A stretch of DNA of 17,775 bases. Origin: UBA12478 sp964513275 (GTDB taxonomy: Bacteria > Patescibacteriota > Patescibacteriia > UBA9934 > GWF2-40-263). The stretch lies in the NCBI GenBank assembly GCA_964513275.1, contig CAZELN010000021.1, forward strand, positions 1 through 17,775. Reading direction: 5' to 3'. The position numbers and the translations under genes are program-made. Positions 6,825 to 14,444 of this stretch are shown here, in pieces; the first letter of the stretch is position 1, and every line of letters begins with the position of its first letter. The notes beneath the pieces are model-generated. The model was given only the letters and a program-made list of their open reading frames with translations. It was not told the DNA's origin and ran no database searches.

Positions 6825-8531
6825 CTACATCTCTTCAACGAGGTCAATGCCTAGCAGATCCAGCCCATGAGCCAAAACGTCCCCAACAGCCTTCACCAAT
6901 CCCAATCGCTCTGAAAGCTGGATCCCTTCTTGGGTGAGGACAGGGACGTTCGCGTAAAACTCCGCAAACGTTTTGGCGAGGTCAAAAAGATACTGACACA
7001 ACATGGCAGGCTCAAGCGTCTGCGTGGTGTCGAATACCACTTCCGGATAGTTCGCGAGCAAGAGGATAAGCTGGTGTTCGGTTGGGTGATTCAGAGTCGT
7101 AGTGGTTCCCTTCGATTTTTTTCGACCCGCTTTCTTTCTGAGACTTTGAATGCGGGCATACGTGTACAACAGATACGGCCCCGTAAAACCTTCAAACGAA
7201 ACCGCGTCTTTCAGATTAAACACGATTTTCTTTCCCGTATCCTGTTTGAGCATGGAGAAACGCATCGCCGCAAATGCCACGGCATGCGCAACCTTTTCAA
7301 CTTTTTTTGCTGACCAGTCTTCGTGACGACGTTGCGTTGCGTGTCGTGCTTCCTTCAATAGTTCATCTCGCAAGTCCTCATACCGAATCACGTTGCCTGT
7401 GCGCGCTGCCATGGCTCCGCCTTCAAGCGTCACGAACTCATACGAAAGATGCTCAAGCTCACGTTCAAATCCCATGCGTTTAAGCGTTGCAAACAATTGC
7501 TTGAGCGCATGCGACTGCCGTTCGTCAACGACATAGATGGAGCGCGTGGGGTGGTAGTCTTCTTCTTTTTTCATCGCCAATCCGAGATCCTTCGCGTTGT
7601 ACAGCAACGTCCCATCTGTCTTGATGAGAAGATTGACGCCCAAGTCCTGATCCTTGAGATCCACAATCCACGCCCCTTCAGACTCCTTCACGATCCCTTT
7701 CTTAATCAGAGACTCAATAATCTTCTTGGTCTTTCCAATCACTTCACTCTCAAAGTACCAATGGTCGATGGTGAGACCAAGTTCTCCATAAACCTCCTTG
7801 AGGTATTCGATCGACCAGTCACGCGTCTTTTTCCAAAGAGCGACCTCGCCTCCTCGCCCGTCTTCCAGATGTCGAAACACCTCGGTGACCTGCGCGGACA
7901 AAGCTGGCTGTTCTTCGAGGACCTTATTCGCCTCCACATAGACATCTCGCAAAAACGCAACGCGATTTTCTGGCTTTACCTGCTCATTCTTATGGTACGT
8001 CTTCATGCCCCACACAGATTTAGCAACGTGCAACCCAAGGTCGTTGATGTACGCCACTGGGATGACGTCGTAGCCGGTTGCTTTAAGAAGATTCACCGCC
8101 GCTTGGCCGACAAAAAGGTTGCGCAAGTGGCCGATGTGCACGTCTTTATGCGAATTGAGGTTGGCAAACTCCACCATGAGCCGTTTATCCGCGCCGACGT
8201 CTGACGTTCCGTACTCGTCCCCGAGTTCTTTCATTTCAGTATACACGGCCGCACCAAATTCCTTCAGGTTGAGCACAATATTTACGTAAGGACCAACAGC
8301 TTTCGCCTCGGCAATAAATCCCTTAGGACCAATCTTCACTGCAAGCTCTGTGGCGATCTCCACCGGATTGCGCTTGAGACTCTTGGCTAAATCAAAGCAA
8401 GGAAATGCCCAGTCTCCCATTTTCTGATCGGGCGGGGTTTCGAGGTCCTCAATGACAGGCACAAACCCCGGAGGCGCGGCCTGTTTAATGGCTTGGAGGA
8501 CTTCCGTTTTAGCTTTCTGAATGGTGTACAT
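6825..8531 (-). CDS. argS: Arginyl-tRNA synthetase
   Basis: 568 residues, normal for the family. The N-terminal additional domain (about 1-110) is followed by the class I catalytic core with VEFANLNSHKDVHIGHLRN; HIGH is at 132-135. The KMSKS position is replaced, as in most ArgRS, by MAARTGNVIRYEDL. The C-terminal DALR-type anticodon-binding helical domain ends in a region with LFDLAKTFAEFYANVPVL. It charges tRNA-Arg. The ATG lies 2 nt after the valS stop, so co-translation with valS is likely. No Shine-Dalgarno sequence is visible. Confidence 0.97.
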   Translation of the reverse strand: MYTIQKAKTEVLQAIKQAAPPGFVPVIEDLETPPDQKMGDWAFPCFDLAKSLKRNPVEIATELAVKIGPKGFIAEAKAVGPYVNIVLNLKEFGAAVYTEMKELGDEYGTSDVGADKRLMVEFANLNSHKDVHIGHLRNLFVGQAAVNLLKATGYDVIPVAYINDLGLHVAKSVWGMKTYHKNEQVKPENRVAFLRDVYVEANKVLEEQPALSAQVTEVFRHLEDGRGGEVALWKKTRDWSIEYLKEVYGELGLTIDHWYFESEVIGKTKKIIESLIKKGIVKESEGAWIVDLKDQDLGVNLLIKTDGTLLYNAKDLGLAMKKEEDYHPTRSIYVVDERQSHALKQLFATLKRMGFERELEHLSYEFVTLEGGAMAARTGNVIRYEDLRDELLKEARHATQRRHEDWSAKKVEKVAHAVAFAAMRFSMLKQDTGKKIVFNLKDAVSFEGFTGPYLLYTYARIQSLRKKAGRKKSKGTTTTLNHPTEHQLILLLANYPEVVFDTTQTLEPAMLCQYLFDLAKTFAEFYANVPVLTQEGIQLSERLGLVKAVGDVLAHGLDLLGIDLVEEM

Positions 8532-8533
8532 AA

Positions 8534-11239
8534 CTATAATCGATTCAGCTGATCCTGGATCGTTTGCAACTTACTAGTTGCTTCCTCGAAATTCATCCGC
8601 ATGGTCTCCACGACATGCACCGGTGCCTTGGACGTAAAGTCTGCGTTTGCTAACTTATCTTCAAGGCTCTTGATGTAGGCGACTGTCTCTTGCTTTCCTT
8701 TCTCTAGCTTCACTCTCTCTGCTTGTTTGTCGATCAAACCCTCTTCAAACTTGATCCAAACCTCTGAGCTACCGACTACGAATGGTGACCCGTCTGAGGT
8801 GTCTGCAATGGAGTCCCAAAACTTAATGTCGATGTTAGCTAATGATTCAAGAATATCTGAGTGGGATTCGAATTCCCTACCTCCAACAAAAACAGTTAGT
8901 CGACGAGAATTCGGAATCGTGTAGTGAGAACGTGCCCTACGAATTCCATCGACAAACTCTTTAATCAAATAAAACACATCCTCTGCAACCTCATCATGAT
9001 GATCGTGTTCGGCCATCGGCCACTCGCGGACGATCAACATGGTTTCCGGATCGATTTGCATCCACAACTCCTCGGTCACAAACGGCATGAACGGATGCCA
9101 GTACGTAAGCAAACGCTCGAGGATATAAAGAAGAATCGCAGAGGTTGTAGGCTGATAGATTGTAGATTGTAGCTGAGTCTTGGCGACCTCGAGGTACCAG
9201 TCGGCAAACTCACCCCACGTGAAGTCACGCAGCTTCTCTCCCGCCTGTGAGAATTCATACGCTTCGAGATGGTCGGTGATTTCTTTCTGGAGGGTGTGAA
9301 AACGCGAGAGAATCCATCTATCTGCAAGTGTCTGTGGACTCAAATCCTCCTCCGCCACCTGTTCCACTTTTTCCACCTTCCCCAACACGAAACGCGAAAT
9401 GTTCCAAAGTTTGTTGGTGAAATTTCGGTAACCTGCGACTTTTGCCTCAGAAAGTTTCGAGTCGTTACCTGGTGTGGAGCCGATGGTAAGCGAGAGTCGT
9501 GTCGCATCTGCTCCATACGCCGCGATCATATCAAGCGGATCGATGATGTTATCCAACGACTTACTCATCTTGCGTCCCTGCTCGTCGCGCACCAGACCAT
9601 GGAGATACACCTTCTCAAACGGAATCTGCCCAAGGGTGTAGATGGTCATAAGAATCATACGCGCCACCCAGAAGAACAAAATGTCATAACCAGTTTCAAG
9701 GACGGTTGTTGGATGAAATGTCTTGAGATCGTAGGTCTCATCTGGCCAGCCTAATGTCGAAAATGTCCAGAGACCAGAGGAAAACCAGGTGTCGAGGGTG
9801 TCGGGATCTTGTTCCAGATCCTGTGTTCCACACCCAGGACATGAACCGGGATGATTGATCGCGACGCGAGGCTCACACCCCTTCTTACACATGCCGTCTT
9901 TTCCTTCCTTGCAATACCACACCGGCACCCTGTGCCCGAACCAAATCTGTCGGCTGATATTCCAATCACGGAGATTATCGATCCAATGAAAGTACGTCTT
10001 GTCGAACCGCTCGGGGATGATACGTATCTGTCCCGATCGGACCACATGTGACATGAGCTCTTTGAGCGTCACGGACTGTCCGTCCTTGAGTCCCTCAATG
10101 GGAGCATGGCTTGAAGCTCGAAACGCGAACGGCTTGTTCACATCGATGAACCACTGAAGTTTTGGGAGCGGCTCCACAGCCGTACCGCAACGATAACAGA
10201 TAGAGAGGTTATGTACATAATCCTCATCGATATGGTTCATGAGTCCTTTCTGTGCGAGCTGGGAAACGATCTCTTCCCGCGCCTCACGAGCATTCTTTCC
10301 CGCGAACGATCCGGCAGCCTGTGTGAGATTCCCGTCCTCACCAATAATTTGGACGACATCGAATCCGTACTTCTTGGCCAAGTCAAAGTCGACAAAACTG
10401 TGTGCTGGTGTAATCGTCATGGCTCCAGATCCCAGGGTCATATCCGCCGCCTCATCCGCGACCATCTTGGCTTTCACGGTTCCTTCGATCCACTCCACAT
10501 CAAACTCCTTGCCAACAAAATCCTTGTAGCGTGCATCTTCCGGATGAACAATGATGATCTTATCGAGGAACTTCGTTTCCGGACGTGCTGTACCGATCAC
10601 AACCGGCCCGTACTTGAAGTAGTAAAACTTGGTCTTCTCTTCCTTGTACTCAACCTCGTCGTCCGCAAGCGTTGACTTACATCGTGGACACCAGTTCACC
10701 AATCGGTCACCACGATAGATCAGTCCGTCGTCATACATCATTTTAAAAACGGTATTCACGGCACGGTTTCGTTTTTCATCCAGCGTGTACGCCTCGCGCG
10801 ACCAATCCAAACTCGCCCCCATCTTCTTGGCTTGGTTCACGATCGTGTCGTGTGACTCAGACGCGAACGCTTCAACACGTTTCAAAAATTCATCGCGCCC
10901 GAGTTCGCGTCGCGGATCCTTCATCCCCTGCGCCATCAGGAGCTTCTCGACTTTCGTTTGCGTCGCGATCGCCGCGTGATCCGTGCCAGGAATCCAGAGC
11001 GCCTTGCGCCATCGCATGCGGTTGAACCGCGTCATGATGTCCTCAAGGGCGAGCATGACTGCATGCCCCATGTGGAGGGTGCCAGTCACATTTGGTGGCG
11101 GGAGCACGATCGAAAAGCTCTCTGTGCGCTCCCCGGGGAGATTATCCGGATTAAAAAAGCCGCTTTGCTCCCAGACGGCATAGATCTGATCCTCGTGATT
11201 CTTGGCCTCGTAGGCCTTTGGAATTTCTTGTTTTGCCAT
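8534..11239 (-). CDS. valS: Valyl-tRNA synthetase
   Basis: 901 residues from the ATG at 11239. The open frame reaches 11344, but those 35 extra codons cover the promoter and do not resemble ValRS. The start MAKQEIPKAYEAKNHEDQIY matches the family. PPPNVTGTLHMGH holds the HIGH motif (HMGH, 56-59) and GRKMSKSLDN the KMSKS motif (557-561). The inserted editing domain shows TARPETKFLDKI and TPAHSFVDFDLAKKYG. Cys pairs (WCPRC, CYRC, CPGC) probably bind zinc. The C-terminus is a coiled coil ending in KLQTIQDQLNRL. It charges tRNA-Val and edits threonine mischarging. It is the first gene of the valS-argS-bactofilin-lipid kinase block. Confidence 0.97.
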   Translation of the reverse strand: MAKQEIPKAYEAKNHEDQIYAVWEQSGFFNPDNLPGERTESFSIVLPPPNVTGTLHMGHAVMLALEDIMTRFNRMRWRKALWIPGTDHAAIATQTKVEKLLMAQGMKDPRRELGRDEFLKRVEAFASESHDTIVNQAKKMGASLDWSREAYTLDEKRNRAVNTVFKMMYDDGLIYRGDRLVNWCPRCKSTLADDEVEYKEEKTKFYYFKYGPVVIGTARPETKFLDKIIIVHPEDARYKDFVGKEFDVEWIEGTVKAKMVADEAADMTLGSGAMTITPAHSFVDFDLAKKYGFDVVQIIGEDGNLTQAAGSFAGKNAREAREEIVSQLAQKGLMNHIDEDYVHNLSICYRCGTAVEPLPKLQWFIDVNKPFAFRASSHAPIEGLKDGQSVTLKELMSHVVRSGQIRIIPERFDKTYFHWIDNLRDWNISRQIWFGHRVPVWYCKEGKDGMCKKGCEPRVAINHPGSCPGCGTQDLEQDPDTLDTWFSSGLWTFSTLGWPDETYDLKTFHPTTVLETGYDILFFWVARMILMTIYTLGQIPFEKVYLHGLVRDEQGRKMSKSLDNIIDPLDMIAAYGADATRLSLTIGSTPGNDSKLSEAKVAGYRNFTNKLWNISRFVLGKVEKVEQVAEEDLSPQTLADRWILSRFHTLQKEITDHLEAYEFSQAGEKLRDFTWGEFADWYLEVAKTQLQSTIYQPTTSAILLYILERLLTYWHPFMPFVTEELWMQIDPETMLIVREWPMAEHDHHDEVAEDVFYLIKEFVDGIRRARSHYTIPNSRRLTVFVGGREFESHSDILESLANIDIKFWDSIADTSDGSPFVVGSSEVWIKFEEGLIDKQAERVKLEKGKQETVAYIKSLEDKLANADFTSKAPVHVVETMRMNFEEATSKLQTIQDQLNRL

Positions 11240-11251
11240 AGACTGAAACGT

Positions 11252-11280
11252 AGTGTAGGCAAAAAACCCTTCTTTTGCAA
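11252..11280 (-). promoter_or_regulatory. Predicted sigma70-type promoter of valS
   Basis: On the minus strand TTGCAA (-35) and TACACT (-10) are separated by exactly 17 bases. The -10 ends 12 bases before the valS ATG, so the expected transcript has a 5' leader of only about 5 bases. No Shine-Dalgarno sequence is present, which fits leaderless or near-leaderless translation. Confidence 0.6.
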
Positions 11281-11342
11281 TTGACAAAACCATCATTTCA
11301 AGGGAAGATCGCTTCCTCGTTCCTTTCTTAAAATCCTTTTCC

Positions 11343-11348
11343 AAAGGA
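11343..11348 (+). promoter_or_regulatory. Strong ribosome-binding site of the MopE/FG-GAP gene
   Basis: AAAGGA lies 7 bases before the ATG at 11356, an ideal Shine-Dalgarno layout that fixes the start; an in-frame TAA at 11350-11352 excludes an earlier one. Most other genes in the window lack such a site. TCCTTT occurs at 11334-11339 and at 11321-11326, and either copy could pair with AAAGGA and mask it. Confidence 0.7.
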
Positions 11349-11355
11349 CTAACCC

Positions 11356-13165
11356 ATGCATGGATTCCTGAACTCTATCCTGCTTCTGAGCGGTTGCGAG
11401 ACCATTTCTCCGTTCGTCAACGACGACCTCAAGACGACCATCTGCGACCGTGACAACGACACCCTTCTGCGTGCCTCCGACTACTGCGGAGGTGACGACT
11501 GCGACGACGCAAAAGCCGACGTGGGCAATCCCACAGGTTGGTACCGCGACGTCGACGGCGACACCTATGGCGCGGGTGAATCTGAACCTGCCTGCTCCCA
11601 ACCAGACGGTTTCGTCAACCACAACGGCGACTGCGACGACACCGACGAACTCGTCAACCCCGATGCGGCTGAGACCTGCAACGGATACGACGACAACTGC
11701 GACGGCGGTGTGGACGACGAGAATATCACCATCTGGTACGCCGACCTCGACGCGGATGGCTACGGTGACCTGAACGGGACAACGCTCGAACAATGCGATG
11801 CGCCCGACGACGGGTACGTCGACAACGCCCTGGACTGCGACGACACAGACAACTCGGTCAGCCCTGACGGCATCGAGGTGTGCGACGACGACATCGACCA
11901 GGACTGCAACGGTCTGATGGACGATGCGGATGGATCGCAGTCGTGGTACCTCGATGCAGACGACGATGGCTATGGCAACACGTCAAGCCAGGTCTACTCC
12001 TGCGCACAAACCGTCGACGGCTATGTCCTGGACAACACGGACTGCGACGACACCGCTTACGACGTCTCCCCTGCCTCTTCGGAGGCCTGCGAGGACGGCG
12101 TGGACAACGACTGTGACGGAATCGTAGACACAGACGCCGTGGACACACTCTGGTACGCGGACGTCGACGAGGACGGCTACGGCGACTCCGAGGTTTCGCT
12201 CGAGGCCTGTGCACCGCCCGACGGCTACGTCGGGAACGCGGAAGATTGTGATGATATCTCTTCGGATGTCAGTCCTCTTGCAGAAGAAATCTGCGAGGAC
12301 GGTGTTGACAACAACTGTGACAATTCTCCTGAAAGCTGCCAGCTCAGTGGCGACATCGATCTTTCTGACGCAGACGTGCTTCTCAGAGGGGAGATGTGGT
12401 ACGACAACGCCGGCTGGAGTGTGGCGGGAATCGGCGACGTCAATGGAGACGGTGTGGACGATCTGGCTGTGGGCTCCCCCTACAACGACTACTATGAAGC
12501 CGACATTGGAGCAGCCTACGTCCTTTTCGGTGCCTCTATTTCAGGAGAGATGAGCCTAGGCGAAACCGAGGTCAAAATGCGGGGTGAATCTTACAACGAC
12601 AACGCCGGCTGGAGTGTGGCGGGAGTCGGCGACGTCAATGGAGACGGTGTGGACGACCTGGCTGTGGGCGCTCCTTCAAGCGACGACGCGGCCACGGACG
12701 CAGGTTCGGTCTATGTCCTGTTTGGTTCTCTGTCCTCAGGCGACATCAGCCTCACGGACGCCAATGCGATCCTCCTGGGCGAAGCCGAAGGTGACAACGC
12801 CGGCTGGAGCGTCGCAGGAGTCGGCGACGTCAATGGAGACGGTGTGGACGACCTGGCTGTGGGCGCTCCTTNNNNNNNNNNNNNNNNNNNNNNNNNNNNN
12901 NNNNNNNNNNNNNNNNNNNNNNNNNNNNNNNNNNNNNNNNNNNNNNNNNNNNNNNNNNNNNNNNNNNNNNNCGGACGCCAATGCGATCCTCCTGGGCGAA
13001 GCCGAAGGTGACAACGCCGGCTGGAGTGTCGCGGGAATCGATCTAGACGATGACGACTACACAGACCTCGTCTGTGGTGCTTACGGACACAAGTACGAGC
13101 TTGAAGAAACGGTAGAAGCTGAGGACGCGGGATCTGTTTACCTCTTCTACGGCTCAGGCTACTAA
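11356..13165 (+). CDS. Putative surface lipoprotein with MopE-type metal-binding and FG-GAP repeats (interrupted by scaffold gap)
   Basis: One gene, broken only by 100 N. Residues 1-14 (MHGFLNSILLLSGC) look like a short lipoprotein signal with lipobox LLSG-C14, but without a Lys/Arg in the n-region. Residues 30-328 hold four Asp/Cys-rich repeats of the MopE putative metal-binding type: Trp at 62, 127, 197 and 266 begins W-Y-x-D-x-D-x-D-G-Y-G, followed by C-x(n)-GYV-x(n)-DCDDT and C-x(5-8)-C-D/N-G. From about 335 on are FG-GAP (integrin-like beta-propeller) repeats of 65 residues with Ca-binding DVNGDGVDD loops. The end is YLFYGSGY, without a wall-sorting motif. Likely exported and Ca-stabilised; binding partner unknown. 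The frame changes by one across the gap because 100 N is a placeholder. High GC, GAC-biased Asp codons and the strong ribosome-binding site differ from the neighbours. Confidence 0.85.
11443..12339 (+). repeat. Four MopE-type Cys/Asp repeats
   Basis: Protein-level repeats with periods of 65, 70 and 69 residues between the conserved Trp at 62, 127, 197 and 266. Each has the order W-Y-x-D-x-D-x-D-G-Y-G, Cys, GYV/GFV, DCDDT/I, and Cys-x(n)-Cys near a D-N-D/N-C sequence. An incomplete unit (Cys30 to Cys49) precedes the first. At DNA level they have diverged, unlike the FG-GAP units that follow. Confidence 0.85.
12358..13162 (+). repeat. Near-identical 195-bp FG-GAP repeat array
   Basis: GACAACGCCGGCTGGAG recurs at 12403, 12598 and 12793, exactly 195 bp (65 residues) apart, and again at 13010 after the gap. 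The 72-bp cores at 12403 and 12598 differ at two positions. The 55 bases at 12755-12809 recur without change at 12972. Such identity explains why the assembly broke here. Confidence 0.9.
12872..12971. other. Scaffold gap of 100 N
   Basis: A run of exactly 100 N inside the FG-GAP repeat array, the usual placeholder for unknown length. The repeat period predicts the true missing length as 78 bp plus a multiple of 195 bp, because 217 bp now separate the flanking repeat copies instead of 195. With that length the reading frame is restored. Confidence 0.97.
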
Positions 13166-13168
13166 GCG

Positions 13169-13192
13169 AACCACCTTTCTATGGTGGTTTTT
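13169..13192 (+). terminator. Intrinsic terminator after the MopE/FG-GAP gene
   Basis: AACCACC and GGTGGTT form a 7-bp stem with a 7-base loop, followed at once by a short T-run. It begins 4 bases after the TAA and separates this gene from the DHH-like gene. Confidence 0.85.
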
Positions 13193-13207
13193 CATTTTCA
13201 TAGACTA

Positions 13208-13234
13208 TTGACGGGTGATAAAATGTCCTATAAA
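13208..13234 (+). promoter_or_regulatory. Predicted promoter of the DHH-like gene
   Basis: TTGACG (-35) and TATAAA (-10) separated by 15 bases, a slightly short spacer. The -10 ends 38 bases before the ATG at 13273. It lies directly after the terminator of the preceding gene, which supports independent transcription. Confidence 0.55.
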
Positions 13235-13272
13235 TTAGCCCCTCAATCCTGCTTGTTGTAGACGGATAACAC

Positions 13273-14412
13273 ATGGCTCTGAAACAATCCCAACAAATTC
13301 TTGAAGCGATCAAGCGCAGCTCGCGCCCGCTTATTTGCGTGCCTTCAGGTGGCGGATCTGACGCATATGCAAGCGCTCTTGGGCTTGCCAACGTCCTTAA
13401 AAAACTCCAGAAAGAACCGACAATCGTGGCGGCTGATGGGGAGGTTCCCAAGAACCTCCACTTTCTCTCAGATACAGAGAATGTTCACAGCAAGCTCGAA
13501 AACCTCCGCCAATTCGTCATCGAACTTGATGCAACGAAAACAAAAGTCGATGCACTCACCTACGAACTCAAGGGAGAAAAACTCTACATCTACCTCTCGC
13601 CGAAAGCAGGATTTTGGGATCAAAAGGATGTTCGCACAAGCTCAAGCGGGTACCGGTTCGACCTCATCATTTGTATCGGGTCTCCTGATTATGAGTCCTG
13701 CGCACACCTGTATTCGGAAAACCCCGACTTCTTCTTTCGCACGCCAGTTATCAATATCGACCACACGCCAGAAAATGAACACTACGGACAGATTAATGTC
13801 GTAGACCTCACCGCCAGCGCCTGCGGGGAAGTTTGTCACGATCTCATTGAAGCGATTGAGCCAGGCCTCATGGACGAAAAAGTCGCAACGGCATTTTTGA
13901 CTGGCATGATCGCTAAAACGAAAAGTTTCAAAACACACAATGTCACACCCAAGACCCTTCAAGTAGCAAGTAAACTCATTGCCCGTGGAGCCAAACGGGA
14001 GGACATTGTGCATAGGTTGTATCGCACACGCTCTGTCTCTACCCTGCGATTATGGGGTCGCGCTCTGGCTCGTCTCAAGAGCGACGAAGAGGCAAACTTG
14101 GTATGGACGCTCCTCTCTCGCCAAGACTTTCTGCACGCAGGCGCAGAAGATATCGACCTGCCTGATGTGATTGATGAACTGATTGCTTCCTCCCCTTGCG
14201 CCCAAGTAGTGATACTTCTCTACGAAAACTCGCAAGGAAACATCTGTGCCATCATCCGAACCCAAAGGCCACGAGACGCCATCGACCTGTGCAAAGAATG
14301 GCACGCGACGGGAACGCGTGAAGAAGTTAGGCTCTGTCTTGTGAAAAAAAATATCGTCCAAGTGGAAACAGAACTCGTCACCCACATTCGCCATCGACTC
14401 AAACAAAAATAG
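13273..14412 (+). CDS. DHH-family phosphoesterase-like protein, probably catalytically degenerate
   Basis: 379 residues. VINIDHTPENEHYGQINVVD (159-178) followed by TASACGEVCHDLI is the DHH motif region of NrnA/RecJ-type phosphoesterases, with DHT in place of DHH. The first metal-binding motif, normally H-x(2)-P-D-x-D, reads VPSGGGSDAYASALGL (23-38) and has lost the His and at least one Asp. The second motif (DLIICIGSPD, 130-139) lacks the usual Asp after the strand. The C-terminal DHHA1-like part has no GGGHxxAAG. Active relatives degrade nanoRNA, pAp or cyclic dinucleotides. This one may bind rather than cut a nucleotide, or use a changed site. It has its own promoter and converges with the next gene. 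Confidence 0.75.
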   Translation: MALKQSQQILEAIKRSSRPLICVPSGGGSDAYASALGLANVLKKLQKEPTIVAADGEVPKNLHFLSDTENVHSKLENLRQFVIELDATKTKVDALTYELKGEKLYIYLSPKAGFWDQKDVRTSSSGYRFDLIICIGSPDYESCAHLYSENPDFFFRTPVINIDHTPENEHYGQINVVDLTASACGEVCHDLIEAIEPGLMDEKVATAFLTGMIAKTKSFKTHNVTPKTLQVASKLIARGAKREDIVHRLYRTRSVSTLRLWGRALARLKSDEEANLVWTLLSRQDFLHAGAEDIDLPDVIDELIASSPCAQVVILLYENSQGNICAIIRTQRPRDAIDLCKEWHATGTREEVRLCLVKKNIVQVETELVTHIRHRLKQK

Positions 14413-14436
14413 CCCTGACATTGTCAGAGCTATTTT
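14406..14436. terminator. Bidirectional terminator between convergent genes
   Basis: AAAATAGC-x-CTGAC pairs with GTCAG-x-GCTATTTT, giving 8 plus 5 bp around one C-A mismatch; the mismatch becomes a G-U pair in minus-strand RNA. The loop has 3 bases. T-rich tails follow on both strands. It overlaps the stop codon region of the DHH-like gene and lies 8 bases beyond the stop of the minus-strand TPR protein, so it can serve both. Confidence 0.85.
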
Positions 14437-14444
14437 ACGAGTTT

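Noticed and set aside
7449..8204. 251-codon plus-strand open frame
   Set aside because: It lies wholly inside argS on the opposite strand and shows no family signature.
11240..11344. N-terminal extension of ValRS
   Set aside because: The extra codons cover a good promoter and do not match the family; the ATG at 11239 gives a normal N-terminus.
11293..11793. Long minus-strand open frame opposite the repeat-protein gene
   Set aside because: It is the mirror of the GAC-rich repeat sequence (Val/Ala/Gly-rich product) and overlaps the valS promoter and a gene with clear domains on the other strand.
12358..13026. CRISPR-like array
   Set aside because: The repeats are 195 bp, in frame and coding for FG-GAP units, without unique short spacers.
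12971..13165. Apparent frameshift or separate short gene after the gap
   Set aside because: The frame change comes from the arbitrary 100-N length; repeat spacing restores one frame.
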